Assembly (NCBI GenBank): GCA_005798855.1
Contig: SYIF01000134.1
Coordinates: forward strand, 1-50,906
DNA: 50,906 bases
Source: Actinomycetota bacterium
GTDB lineage: Bacteria > Actinomycetota > Thermoleophilia > Gaiellales > F1-60-MAGs149
Direction: 5' to 3'
Shown: piece by piece, positions 27,575 through 37,045 of the stretch
How the letters are laid out: each line of letters starts with the position of its first letter
Numbering within the stretch: the stretch's first letter is position 1
Position numbers and translations under genes: made by a program
Notes under the pieces: model-generated
What the model saw: the letters and a program-made list of their open reading frames with translations, nothing else
Told to the model about the DNA's origin: nothing
The model's database searches: none

Positions 27575-29283
27575 CCTCGACTCGTCCAACGCCACAACTC
27601 GTTCACGCGCAAGACGTGGCGCGGTCGCGTGCCGAGGCACTCGACCTAGCCGAGCTCGGTAGCGCGCGGCTGACGCGCCACAGTTTTTCGCGCTCGTTCA
27701 TCCGGGCTGCCGCTCGCGGGCACTGGACCTGCGCGCGGGAGCGCTGGGATCTCGATGCGGCTGGTCGTGGCACGGTTGTGTATCGCGTGGAGATGTCGAC
27801 GTACACGTGTCATTTCGTCGCGTTCTCCGACGCGATTGGCGAGGACGAGCGTGACGATCGTGTGATCGCTAAGCGGTGGGATCTAGCCGTCGCTCTTGTT
27901 GAGGGCGAGATCGACGAGGAGCTGCTCGCCGACATGCGCGCCAATGTTACGAGGCAGGAGGATGGGCGGGCGTGCCCTGGCATTCTCGTTTGGGGGCGTG
28001 CGAACCGCAGTGAGCGGTTTTTCGATTACGCCGTCGAACGCCTCGCCGCGGGACAACAACCTGAGGCCGAACGCATTGGCGATGCGGCGTACCTGATGCG
28101 TTCGACTGCGTTCTACGCCAACGGCAAGTTTGGGCTCGTCGATTACGACGGCATCGGCGAGAACCATCCGCTGCGATTGCCCTACCGGGCGCAGATGCTT
28201 GCGGCTTGGCTTGCGCGTGAGGTTTCGATCGACCTTGCCGAGCACTGTGCGGCGGCGATCAATCCCGCCGCCGCTCGTTTCGATGATCAATGGCGTCGTT
28301 TTTTCGGTTTGGGCAACGCTACCGGCCTCGGCATGGTGCCGTACGTGATCCGTCATCCGAAGGTGCTCGATGCGTGGGTGGCGTTGCGCGAGTTGCCGCT
28401 TGCCCACGCGCTTGAACGCGACCTCGATGCAGCCGCTGCGGAGCGCCTCGCCGAGCTGCTCGACCGTGCCCGTCGCCGTTTTGCAGAGCAGACGAATCTG
28501 GTGACGGCGCCGTATCCGACCGGTCCGGAGATCGCCAACGGACTCGAAGTCGTGGCCGATCTGCTGGAGGGGGTCCGCAACGGCGCCGAGCCGCAGAGCG
28601 CGCCGCTTGGACGCATGCTGCATGCCGCCGCCATGAACGAGGGAATCGAGGTGCGGCAGGTCGTTGACTCGCTGCTCGTCGAGCTCGACGACACGCTCGA
28701 TGCCGATGTCGAGTGCCTGTTGCATTGTGAGGAGCGGCTCGGGGTCGACCTGGCCGGATCCTGCGGCGCCTTGTGTGACACGATCGATCGCGATTACGCC
28801 TGGATTCGGCGCTTCGACTTCACCGATCCAGATGCGGCGGCGATGTTCTGGTTTTTTTCGGCCAACAACATGGAGCCGCGTCGTCACCGCCGCGGCTTTG
28901 ATCCGGGCGAGGATGTCCAGATGAGCGTCGGCATCCCGCGGATGGTGCAGGAGCTTGAGAAAGACCTGCGTGGTGTCGATCCAACCATGACGATCGCCGA
29001 GTTTCTGATCGCGCACCCTTGGCAGCGAGCTGCTGTCGAACGTGTTGCCGGTCTGGCTGATGTTGTCTACGGCGAGAGTCATGGCAACCCGCTGGCCAGC
29101 GACTACGTGCCGCTCGATCTTCAGCGTTTCCAACTTGCCGTCTACGGGATGGATAATTTTTGTCCACAGTCGACTGATTGGGTTCGCGTGACGCTGTTTG
29201 GTGGAGCACCGCGGGCTAGCGACGTTGCGGCTGGCGTGGACGATGATTGGCTGTTCGCACCGAAGCCGATTGCGGTGTCGTAG
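27571..29283 (+). CDS. Uncharacterised ~570-aa protein, translationally coupled to the aldehyde dehydrogenase
   Basis: Long ORF with ATGA overlap and coding-like composition; no family recognised. Confidence 0.85.
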   Translation: MTSTRPTPQLVHAQDVARSRAEALDLAELGSARLTRHSFSRSFIRAAARGHWTCARERWDLDAAGRGTVVYRVEMSTYTCHFVAFSDAIGEDERDDRVIAKRWDLAVALVEGEIDEELLADMRANVTRQEDGRACPGILVWGRANRSERFFDYAVERLAAGQQPEAERIGDAAYLMRSTAFYANGKFGLVDYDGIGENHPLRLPYRAQMLAAWLAREVSIDLAEHCAAAINPAAARFDDQWRRFFGLGNATGLGMVPYVIRHPKVLDAWVALRELPLAHALERDLDAAAAERLAELLDRARRRFAEQTNLVTAPYPTGPEIANGLEVVADLLEGVRNGAEPQSAPLGRMLHAAAMNEGIEVRQVVDSLLVELDDTLDADVECLLHCEERLGVDLAGSCGALCDTIDRDYAWIRRFDFTDPDAAAMFWFFSANNMEPRRHRRGFDPGEDVQMSVGIPRMVQELEKDLRGVDPTMTIAEFLIAHPWQRAAVERVAGLADVVYGESHGNPLASDYVPLDLQRFQLAVYGMDNFCPQSTDWVRVTLFGGAPRASDVAAGVDDDWLFAPKPIAVS

Positions 29284-29284
29284 C

Positions 29285-30241
29285 GTGCACGAGGTGGTGA
29301 TCGATGGTCTCCAGATCAACGACTGGAGCCGGGAGATCCTGCTCGAGTGTCGGACCGGTGGCATCGATGCCGTCAACGCGACCTGCGCCGTCTGGGAAGA
29401 GGCCGCTGCGACGCGCAGGGAGATCGATCGCCTGCGTGCGTTTGTTGAGGCGAATGCCGACATCGCCACGATCGTTGAGCAGTCCGCTGATATCGATGCC
29501 GCCCACGACGATGGCCGCGTGGGGATCATGCTCGGCTTCCAGAACGGTTCGCCGTTCGAGGACCGTCTCGAGCTCGTTGCCGACTTCCATGCGCGTGGCG
29601 TGCGGGTCGCGCAACTGACCTACAACGCGCGCAACCTGATCGGAGGGTCCTGCTACGACGCTGTCGACGAGGGACTGACGCCTTTCGGGGATGACGTGAT
29701 CGCGGAGATGAACCGCGTTGGCATGCTCGTTGACCTCTCTCACGTCGGCGATCGTACGTGTCTGGAGGCCGTCGCCGCCTCGACCCAGCCCGTTGCTATC
29801 ACCCACGCGAACCCACGCTCGTTCGTCGACGTGTCGCGCAACAAGCCGGATCATGTAATCCGTGCCGTCACCGAGCGGGGTGGCATCGTCGGCGTCTGTC
29901 TCTATCCCGTTGTCGCCGGTGGGGCCGAAGCGACGCTGGCGGACTTCGTGGCGATGATCGTGCGACTGATCGAGGACGTTGGTGTCGACCATGTTGGTAT
30001 CGGGTCCGACTGCACGCGAGGCTGGGGTCGAGACTATCTGTTGTATCTGCGCACTGGCCGCCGTGAGCCACTGGCGGGCGAGACGCTGCCTGACTGGCCC
30101 GCCTGGCCCGACTGGTTTGCGGGCCCCGCCGACTTCCGCGTGCTCGACGCGGGGCTTGCCGCACAAGGACTCGCCGCAGGCGAAATCGCCAAGGTGCTCG
30201 GTGGCAATTGGCGACGGCTGCTCGGCGAGGTGATCGGGTGA
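29285..30241 (+). CDS. Membrane dipeptidase family (M19)
   Basis: VVIDGLQINDW, GIMLGFQNGSPFEDRLELVADFHARGVRVAQLTYNARNLIGGSCYD, LVDLSHVGDRTCLEA, HANPRSFVDVSRNKPDHVIRAV. Confidence 0.93.
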   Translation: MHEVVIDGLQINDWSREILLECRTGGIDAVNATCAVWEEAAATRREIDRLRAFVEANADIATIVEQSADIDAAHDDGRVGIMLGFQNGSPFEDRLELVADFHARGVRVAQLTYNARNLIGGSCYDAVDEGLTPFGDDVIAEMNRVGMLVDLSHVGDRTCLEAVAASTQPVAITHANPRSFVDVSRNKPDHVIRAVTERGGIVGVCLYPVVAGGAEATLADFVAMIVRLIEDVGVDHVGIGSDCTRGWGRDYLLYLRTGRREPLAGETLPDWPAWPDWFAGPADFRVLDAGLAAQGLAAGEIAKVLGGNWRRLLGEVIG

Positions 30242-30876
30242 GGGTCCGCGTCGCGGTCGCCGAGATTCGGACGGCTGTCTATCGTGCGCTCGTCGTGCAG
30301 GGCGCGTCGACCGGCGAGGCGGAGACCGCCGCGGAGGCCTGCGCGATCACGGAGGTCGATGGTGGGGGTGGCATCGTCCTCGCGGTGGCGGCCCTCGAGC
30401 GAATTCCGCGCGAGCGTGTTGGTGCTTGGGTCGAGGACGGCTCGCCGGCCCGCCTTGTCGACCCTGCGGCGCGGGCTGTCGTGTTGCAGGCGCGGATGGC
30501 TCTCGATTGGTTGGCTGTGCATCGGGACGAGGCGATTGCCCTGCCCGGCGCGGACGGTGCGACGATGCTTAGTGGTGTGTTGCCGGCCGGTTCGATGGCT
30601 GTCGAATTCGCTGGTGGGGTGGCCATCGGTGGCTGCGCCGTCACGGCCGTCGGCGACGTCGTCGTCTTCGGCGCCGACGAGGATTCTGTTGTGCCGGCGA
30701 TAGCCGACGGGATCGTGCTGCTCGTCGCTGCTCCCCGTGGCGGGGTGGTGATCGAATCGTCTGAGCGCGATCAGCGCTGGGCCGCTGCCTGTCGGAGTGG
30801 CGTGCAGGTCGACGAGGTGATCTGGGGCGCATTGATGGGGATTGCGAATCTTTACCTCGTGCCCGAAGTTGAGTGA
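30238..30876 (+). CDS. DUF3726-like conserved protein
   Basis: GTGA overlap with dipeptidase gene; sequence style of DUF3726, tentative. Confidence 0.5.
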   Translation: MRVRVAVAEIRTAVYRALVVQGASTGEAETAAEACAITEVDGGGGIVLAVAALERIPRERVGAWVEDGSPARLVDPAARAVVLQARMALDWLAVHRDEAIALPGADGATMLSGVLPAGSMAVEFAGGVAIGGCAVTAVGDVVVFGADEDSVVPAIADGIVLLVAAPRGGVVIESSERDQRWAAACRSGVQVDEVIWGALMGIANLYLVPEVE

Positions 30877-30881
30877 GGCTG

Positions 30882-30900
30882 TTGACTGACCAGTCAGTAA
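30882..30900. promoter_or_regulatory. TetR-type operator-like dyad TTGACTGACCAGTCAGTAA overlapping a candidate -35 (TTGACT)
   Basis: ACTGAC-CA-GTCAGT dyad; TTGACT 18 bp from TAGAGT (30906-30911), which is 6 nt from ATG 30918. Confidence 0.6.
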
Positions 30901-30907
30901 TGCTTTA

Positions 30908-30951
30908 GAGTGCCGGTATGGAGAGTCTTTTGAGTGCCGGTATGGAGAGTC
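30908..30951 (+). repeat. 24-bp-period tandem duplication GAGTGCCGGTATGGAGAGTC(TTTT) spanning the start codon
   Basis: 20 bp identical at 30908-30927 and 30932-30951, giving MESLLSAG-MESRHV in frame. Confidence 0.9.
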
Positions 30952-32042
30952 GCCACGTAGCCCTTCCCGCCGCCTTGTACCGATCGCCGGCCGCCTTCGA
31001 GAGCGAGATCGACAGCGTCTTTCGGCACAGTTGGGCTTGCATCGGACGTGCCGAGCATGTCGCCGAGCCTGGCGCCTACTGGGCGACGGATGTCGCGGGC
31101 CAAAACATCGTCATCGTGCGCGACCACGACGGCACGTTGCGGGCGTTCCACAACGTCTGCCGCCACCGCGGTTCACTGCTCTGCAACGCCGGTACGGGCT
31201 CGCTCAAGCGTGCGATCAAGTGCCCGTATCACTCGTGGGCGTATGCGCTTGACGGAGAGCTGATCGGCACGCCGAACGTGCGGCCCGACGAGATTGATCG
31301 TTCCGCTTATGGCCTGCTCGACATGCCGGTCGCTGAGTGGCAGGGCACGCTCTTTGTCGACCTCGGCGGCGAGGCCGGATCGTTCGACGACTACCTCTCG
31401 TCGCACGACGATGAGCCACGCACGATGGAGCGCTTCAACCTCGGCGAGCTGCGCATTGCGCGCACCACGACGCGCGAGGTCGCAGCCAACTGGAAGATCG
31501 TCGTCGAGAACTACCGCGAGTGCCTGCATTGCCCGACCGTGCACCCGGAGCTCGTCGACTTGGTGCCCACGTATCGCTCGGGTCGCATTGCCGACGGCGC
31601 GCGCTCCGACAATGGCGTGAGCCTCAAGGAAGAGGCCACGGCATTGACGTTGTCGGGCACGAGCCCGGTGCCGTACCTGCCGGGCCTAACGGAAGAAGAG
31701 GGACGTTCCGTCTACGGTGCACACCTGTTTCCCAACTCGATGGTCGATGTCTTTGGCGCGTACGCGAACATCACAACGCTGTATCCGCGTGGTGCCGATC
31801 GCACCGTGATCGTGACGGATTACCTGATGGCGCCCGACACGATCGCTGACGCCGCGCTAGCAGACGGCATCGACGGCCTCGTCGAGTTTATGGAGATCGT
31901 GATTGCGCAAGACGCCGACGTCGCCGAGCGCGCCCAGCAGGGCATCGTCTCGCGCGCCTTCGTGCAGGGGATCTATCCCGAGAAGGACGACCCGCTGCAT
32001 GAGTTCAACGAGCGCTACCGCGCGCTCGTGGGCAGCAACTAG
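30918..32042 (+). CDS. Rieske [2Fe-2S] aromatic ring-hydroxylating-type oxygenase alpha subunit (possible N-demethylase)
   Basis: CRHRGSLLCNAGTGSLKRAIKCPYHSWAYALDG Rieske site; NYRECLHCPTVHPEL mononuclear iron site. Confidence 0.92.
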   Translation: MESLLSAGMESRHVALPAALYRSPAAFESEIDSVFRHSWACIGRAEHVAEPGAYWATDVAGQNIVIVRDHDGTLRAFHNVCRHRGSLLCNAGTGSLKRAIKCPYHSWAYALDGELIGTPNVRPDEIDRSAYGLLDMPVAEWQGTLFVDLGGEAGSFDDYLSSHDDEPRTMERFNLGELRIARTTTREVAANWKIVVENYRECLHCPTVHPELVDLVPTYRSGRIADGARSDNGVSLKEEATALTLSGTSPVPYLPGLTEEEGRSVYGAHLFPNSMVDVFGAYANITTLYPRGADRTVIVTDYLMAPDTIADAALADGIDGLVEFMEIVIAQDADVAERAQQGIVSRAFVQGIYPEKDDPLHEFNERYRALVGSN

Positions 32043-32049
32043 TCGAGTC

Positions 32050-33378
32050 ATGGGCATGCGAGCGGACGTAATCGTGGTCGGTGCCGGTCTTGGTGGGTTG
32101 TGCTGCGCGCGCGATTTGGCGCTCGCGGGTACCGACGTCGTCGTGGTGGAGGCTCGTGCTCGCAGCGGTGGGCGCGTCGAGGGCATGCGCTTCGACGACG
32201 GCCGCATTGTGCAGTTGGGCGGCGAGATCGTCGGGACCGTGCATCATGCCTATCTGGAGCTGGCAGCCGAACTCGGGCTCGAGATTGTGCCGAGCTATGG
32301 CGGCGAGGCGGGTGAGAACGGCTACGACATGCTCGACGGGGCCCACATCGGCGAGGACTGGCTGACGGCTGCCGATCGAGCCTGCATGGATCGTGTCGAG
32401 GCGGAGCTCCAGCGGATTGCCGCCACGGTCGATCCGGCGGATCCGTGGTCGCATCCCGATGCCGAGCACCTCGATCGGCTCTCCGTCGGTGAACTGATCC
32501 GCTCGCTCGATCCGACCTGGCTGGCCTACCGCCTATTCGAGGCCGAGGCTGGAGCGGCAGGCGGTCTTGGGATCGAGCGCGCGTCGGTGCTCGCCGAGGC
32601 GCGTGCCGCGGCTGCGGTTGGTGGTGTGCTCAGCTCGGACTACGAGCAGTGGGAGAACCTCAAGGTTGCCGGCGGTGCGAGCGTGCTCGTTGACGCTCTG
32701 GAGCAAGATGTTGCTGGGCGGATTCGCTACAACGCTCCCGTCGTGTCGATCGATGTGGCTACGCCTTGCACGGTCACACTCGCAACGGGCGAGGTACTGA
32801 TCGCTGAGGTTATCGTCTGTGCTCTTCCGGTCGGTCCACTGCGCAACGTTGCCATCACCGGCGTCTCGTCGGCACGGCTCGGGTCGCTGCATCGTCAGCG
32901 TCAGATTATGGCGTCGAAAGCCGTGACCGTGCTCGACGAGCCGGTCTGGACGCGCGTCGGCTGGAATGGCCTCGCCGTGTCAGAGCACCAGACGGGTGGC
33001 TATTGGGTGCAGGGCGAGAGCACCCTGTCGTCGCTGCTCGGCCCGAGCCTACGCACGTACATCGACATGGCGCCACCCGGCGTGCCAACCCGAGATCTGT
33101 TGGCGGGGATCGAGCGTCTCTGTGGTCCCGTTGAGGCGCGGGCCGTGCTGTGGCGTCATTGGGGGTCGGATCCGTACACGCTCGGCTACGTGACGGCGTG
33201 GGAGCCGGGCGATCTGCTGGCGGTCGGCCCGCTGCACGGCAGCCACGAGCCGCCGTTCTACGTCACCGGATCGGACCACTGGGCGGCTGGCTACATGGAG
33301 GGCGCCGTGCGCACGGGTCGCGCCACCGCCCGCACCATCCTCGGGCAACCACCCGTCTCGCTGTTTGTCGAGCCCTGA
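32050..33378 (+). CDS. FAD-dependent amine oxidase/flavin monoamine oxidase family
   Basis: ADVIVVGAGLGGLCCARDLALAGTDVVVVEARARSGGRVEG; C-terminal TGSDHWAAGYMEGAVRTGRATA. Confidence 0.93.
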   Translation: MGMRADVIVVGAGLGGLCCARDLALAGTDVVVVEARARSGGRVEGMRFDDGRIVQLGGEIVGTVHHAYLELAAELGLEIVPSYGGEAGENGYDMLDGAHIGEDWLTAADRACMDRVEAELQRIAATVDPADPWSHPDAEHLDRLSVGELIRSLDPTWLAYRLFEAEAGAAGGLGIERASVLAEARAAAAVGGVLSSDYEQWENLKVAGGASVLVDALEQDVAGRIRYNAPVVSIDVATPCTVTLATGEVLIAEVIVCALPVGPLRNVAITGVSSARLGSLHRQRQIMASKAVTVLDEPVWTRVGWNGLAVSEHQTGGYWVQGESTLSSLLGPSLRTYIDMAPPGVPTRDLLAGIERLCGPVEARAVLWRHWGSDPYTLGYVTAWEPGDLLAVGPLHGSHEPPFYVTGSDHWAAGYMEGAVRTGRATARTILGQPPVSLFVEP

Positions 33379-33415
33379 TCGCCCGACGCTATGGGAGTCG
33401 CGATCCGCGCACGCA

Positions 33416-33991
33416 CTAGCGAATAAACTGGTCGACGAAGTCCTCGCCGAGACCATTGGCTTTGTAGGCCTTCTTGCAGTGTTCGATCAGGCCGACGTTG
33501 TCTTCGACGTGCTCGACCTTGCCGTCGTCGTCGATGTACAGGACGGGGCCGAGGATGGCGAAGAACGTCTGCATCTCGTCACAGTCGTCGGCGACAGTCA
33601 GCGTATGGACCTCGCCCGGCGGCTCGAAGACGTAGCTGCCGGTTTCGGCGACCCACGTGTGCTCGAGGTAGTGCCAGCGACCCTTCAAGACGAAGCCGTG
33701 CACGGGGGCGGGGTGGCGATGCCGCGAGAGCACGCCGCCTTTGCGGACACGGAGCACCTCGCCGTGACCACCGGTGTTCATGTCGAAGAAGAGAGGACGA
33801 AACCAGACGTTGGGTTCGATCTCGACCCAGATGCGCTCATCCGTTGGCTCGGGTACGACGATCTCGGGCTTCATGCCGAGGTGCCCCATCACGGGCGGAT
33901 CGTAGTGGACGTGCGCCGACTGGGGTGGCACCCAGCCGATCATGCGGTTGGTATCGATCTCGACGTTCGCGAGATCTGGCATTTCAGGCAT
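33416..33991 (-). CDS. Cupin protein, 2,4'-dihydroxyacetophenone dioxygenase-like
   Basis: WFRPLFFDMNTGGHGEVLRVRKGGVLSRHRHPAPVHGFVLKGRWHYLEHTWVAETGSYVFEPPGEVHTL. Confidence 0.8.
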   Translation of the reverse strand: MPEMPDLANVEIDTNRMIGWVPPQSAHVHYDPPVMGHLGMKPEIVVPEPTDERIWVEIEPNVWFRPLFFDMNTGGHGEVLRVRKGGVLSRHRHPAPVHGFVLKGRWHYLEHTWVAETGSYVFEPPGEVHTLTVADDCDEMQTFFAILGPVLYIDDDGKVEHVEDNVGLIEHCKKAYKANGLGEDFVDQFIR

Positions 33992-35393
33992 CTGTGGTCT
34001 CCTCGGTCTCGCTCTGCAGACGAGCAATCAACGCGTTCTTTTGTTCATTATCCAGCTTTGACAACTCGTTATTGAGAGTGGGCTCGTCGACATGCTGATT
34101 CCACCAGTCGACTGCATCCGCACCAAACAGCGCCCACTTGCCAACCAGGATGCGCGTCACCTCGTTCGACGGAGCCATGATCCAGCCGGCCTTGCCGTCG
34201 CGGAGGATGCGTTCGACCTCGAGCCCCTTGCCGTAGCCGCGGCCGCCGCAGACCTGCAGCATCTTGTCCGAGGTTTCCCAAGCGGCCTTCGCCGCCAGCA
34301 CCTTTGCGGGCAACGACCATTGGGTCATGCTCGCTCGCGGACGCGCGTCGGGATCGGCCTCGTACATCTCCCACGAGCCGTTGTCGGTGCGACGATCGAG
34401 TTCCTGAGCGAAGGAATACGCGTAGAGGCGCGAGGCAAGCACGTCGGTCAGGCACGAGCCGAACGTGTCTTGAGTCGTTGCGTAGTCGGCAATCGTGCGA
34501 CCGTACTGCGCGTGCGAACGCTGGGTTGCGTGCTGCTTGCCGACGTCGAGCGCCGCCATCGCGAGTCCGTTATAGGCACCCGCATACTGCACGAACGCCA
34601 ACGGGTCGATCGCCTCATCGTTGCTCGCCGCGCCATCACCAGGCCAGCCAACAATCCGGTCAGCGGGAATCACGGCATTGATCTCGACCGGCCCTGAATG
34701 GTTGGCGTGCATACCGAGCGCGTCCCACTGATCCTTCTTCGCATCCACCTCATCGGGGTAGAGCAGAAAGACCGCGAGGTCCGAGTAGTCGCCGGTAAAG
34801 TCGGGACTCGTTGTCTGCGTCAGGTACCACGTGGCGTAGCCGCACGAGGTTGTCCATGCGGCCTTCTTACGGACGTGCCAGCCCTCCTCAACACGCGTCG
34901 CGCCCGAGGTCTTCGGGTACCAGAAATGGCCGCCTGTCTCGGGGTCGGTATAGGAGGCCGTGCCGACGAGACAGTCCGAGTCGATCCGCGAGATCAGGTC
35001 CTCAATGTGGGCGTTACCCGGTGCGCGAAAGACGAGGCCCGCAAGCGCGACCATGTGCATCATGTAGATCACAGCCGTCGAGGGGCAGCCGTAGCGGGCG
35101 AGCGTCTCCGTCAGCATCAAGATGCCAACGTGGTTCTCGCCGCGGCCGCCATACTTCTTCGGCACGACCGCTCCGAGAATGCCGAGCTCGGCGAGTGCCT
35201 CGATGTTCGCCTGTGGGTAGGCGCCCGTCCGGTCGCCGATGATCGCCTGCGGACGAATGACTCGTTCGCAGACCTCAATCAACTGCTCTTGGATGGCTCG
35301 CTGATCGTCGGTCAGAAACCATTCGGGCTCCCACTCGCGATTGAGTCCGCCGTACGGACTCTCGCCCCACTGGTGTGCCAACGTCTCCGTCAT
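33984..35393 (-). CDS. Acyl-CoA dehydrogenase family protein
   Basis: LGILGAVVPKKYGGRGENHVGILMLTETLARYGCPSTAV; QVCGGRGYGKGLEVERILRDGKAGWIMAPSNEVTRILVG; SD GGAGG. Confidence 0.93.
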   Translation of the reverse strand: MTETLAHQWGESPYGGLNREWEPEWFLTDDQRAIQEQLIEVCERVIRPQAIIGDRTGAYPQANIEALAELGILGAVVPKKYGGRGENHVGILMLTETLARYGCPSTAVIYMMHMVALAGLVFRAPGNAHIEDLISRIDSDCLVGTASYTDPETGGHFWYPKTSGATRVEEGWHVRKKAAWTTSCGYATWYLTQTTSPDFTGDYSDLAVFLLYPDEVDAKKDQWDALGMHANHSGPVEINAVIPADRIVGWPGDGAASNDEAIDPLAFVQYAGAYNGLAMAALDVGKQHATQRSHAQYGRTIADYATTQDTFGSCLTDVLASRLYAYSFAQELDRRTDNGSWEMYEADPDARPRASMTQWSLPAKVLAAKAAWETSDKMLQVCGGRGYGKGLEVERILRDGKAGWIMAPSNEVTRILVGKWALFGADAVDWWNQHVDEPTLNNELSKLDNEQKNALIARLQSETEETTDA

Positions 35394-35504
35394 ACGAACC
35401 TCCGCTACTGAGTCTGGGTGAGGCGAGCAGCAATTGCTATCGATAAGGTGCTGCCTTGAGTGGAGTCGTGCGGTTGAGGAAATGCCCGCCGCTCGTTCGG
35501 GAAA

Positions 35505-36389
35505 CTACAACGCGTCGCGATACGCCGTCGGCGCGACGCCAACGTGACGCGTGAAGGTGGCCGCGAAGTGGCTCTGCGAAGCAAAACCGACAGCGTGAGC
35601 GACCTCTCCAACGGGAAGCGTGCTCGCGGCTAGGAGGGTGCGGGCACGATCGATGCGACGGATCGTCAAGTAGCGGTGAGGCGTAACGCCTGTGCTTTTG
35701 TGAAAACCGCGGGCGAAGTGGGCGCGGCTGACACCTGCAGCGGCCGCGAGGTCGTCGAGCGTGAGTGGCGCAGCGATGTCCTCGTCGATCAACGCGCGTA
35801 CATGTCGCAATTGTGCGGGTGAGAGCCCACCAGGAACGCGTTGCTCGCGCGGATTCATCGCGCAGTGTGTCCGTAGAAGGTGGAGGGCTACGGCGTGCCC
35901 CGTCGACTCGGCGAATAGATCCCCGGCGGACTGCGGCTCGCGCATTTCCTCGGCGAGCAGTCTTGTGGCCTGCCGCAGAAACGGGTCCTCGAAGGCAAAG
36001 CGTTCGATCAACTCGGGCGAATCGAAGCCTGCCTCGGTCGCGACGTCGACAAGAAAAGCCGGGTCGATATACAGGTGCAGCTCGTCGGTCGGCCGGTCCC
36101 AACGCCACGTATTCTCGCGCCCCGCGGCGATGATCAGCGAGTGCCCAGGACGAAAGTCGGCCTCAACACGCCCCTCGTCTGTATCACGCTCGACCCGCAA
36201 CGGACCCCGCACGGTGAACGAGATGTAGTGCATGTCGAGGCCCGGCAATGTGAGTCGATCAGGCAGCTCGCTAAAGCTCCACATGCCGACACCGACGCCG
36301 CGCCAACGGCGAGGGCGGGCCTGCAACAGGTCCTCGCCGCCGAGGTGGCCAACCCAGGTGGCGGGGGAGACGGGGGCGGCAGGCGTCAT
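35505..36389 (-). CDS. AraC family transcriptional regulator
   Basis: C-terminal HTH: TLDDLAAAAGVSRAHFARGFHKSTGVTPHRYLTIRRIDRARTLL...VGFASQSHFAATFTRHVGVAPTAYR. Confidence 0.95.
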   Translation of the reverse strand: MTPAAPVSPATWVGHLGGEDLLQARPRRWRGVGVGMWSFSELPDRLTLPGLDMHYISFTVRGPLRVERDTDEGRVEADFRPGHSLIIAAGRENTWRWDRPTDELHLYIDPAFLVDVATEAGFDSPELIERFAFEDPFLRQATRLLAEEMREPQSAGDLFAESTGHAVALHLLRTHCAMNPREQRVPGGLSPAQLRHVRALIDEDIAAPLTLDDLAAAAGVSRAHFARGFHKSTGVTPHRYLTIRRIDRARTLLAASTLPVGEVAHAVGFASQSHFAATFTRHVGVAPTAYRDAL

Positions 36390-36395
36390 CCCCAG

Positions 36396-36401
36396 ATCCT
36401 A
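36396..36401 (-). promoter_or_regulatory. Candidate -10 TAGGAT, 6 nt upstream of ATG 36389 (leaderless)
   Basis: TAGGAT-CTGGGG-ATG. Confidence 0.45.
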
Positions 36402-36418
36402 GTGCCAAGCGCGTTGCT

Positions 36419-37039
36419 TTAGTGTGAGAGTCGCCGTGCGGCAACCCACGCGAACGACTGTGACGTGCCGCTCGGCGTGGTGTGGAGCTCGTGGCGTTCT
36501 TCGACCACGTCGAACGTAGGCGCCAGAAAGCGCGTCAATTCTGCAGTGCCGTGACGCGTGACGGGGAGGCCAGAGCATTGCTCGGGCCCGTCGGGTGCAA
36601 AGGTCCCGAGGATCACGCAGCCACCGGGCGCCACGCTCCGTTTTAGTAGTTCTCGATAGGTGGTGACGTCCTCGCCCGACAAGACGTGCAGAACCGCACG
36701 GTCGTGCCAGAGGTCGTAGAGGCGGTCTGGCTGCCACGTCAGTAGATCCTGAGCAATCCACTCGACGCCGGCAGCGTCGCCAAGCCGAGTCTGGCTCTCC
36801 GCGAGCGCGGCCGGTGAGAGATCGAGGACGGTGAGATCGGTGTAGTCGGCCACGAGTAGGTGATCGACCAGACGTGAGGCACTCCCGCCAACATCAATAA
36901 CCGCGGCTTCATGAGGAATCCCAAGCAGTTCAACAAGTTCGAGCGTGACGGTGGGTTCGGGCTGAAACCAGCTGACGGTATCCGACTCGCGCGTGCGATA
37001 GACGCTGTCCCAGTGCTGGAAGCGATTATGTGCCGACAT
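36419..37039 (-). CDS. Class I SAM-dependent methyltransferase
   Basis: FQHWDSVYRTRESDTVSWFQPEPTVTLELVELLG; AAVIDVGGSASRLVDHLL. Confidence 0.92.
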   Translation of the reverse strand: MSAHNRFQHWDSVYRTRESDTVSWFQPEPTVTLELVELLGIPHEAAVIDVGGSASRLVDHLLVADYTDLTVLDLSPAALAESQTRLGDAAGVEWIAQDLLTWQPDRLYDLWHDRAVLHVLSGEDVTTYRELLKRSVAPGGCVILGTFAPDGPEQCSGLPVTRHGTAELTRFLAPTFDVVEERHELHTTPSGTSQSFAWVAARRLSH

Positions 37040-37045
37040 CGTCAG

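Noticed and set aside
27883-29529. 548-aa minus-strand ORF
   Set aside because: Antisense to the 27571 unknown protein and the dipeptidase; the plus-strand frame has ATGA coupling and coding-like composition
30918-30920. Using ATG 30942 as the Rieske start
   Set aside because: Second ATG lacks both a Shine-Dalgarno site and a TANNNT at the right distance; 30918 fits the leaderless architecture better, though 30942 cannot be excluded
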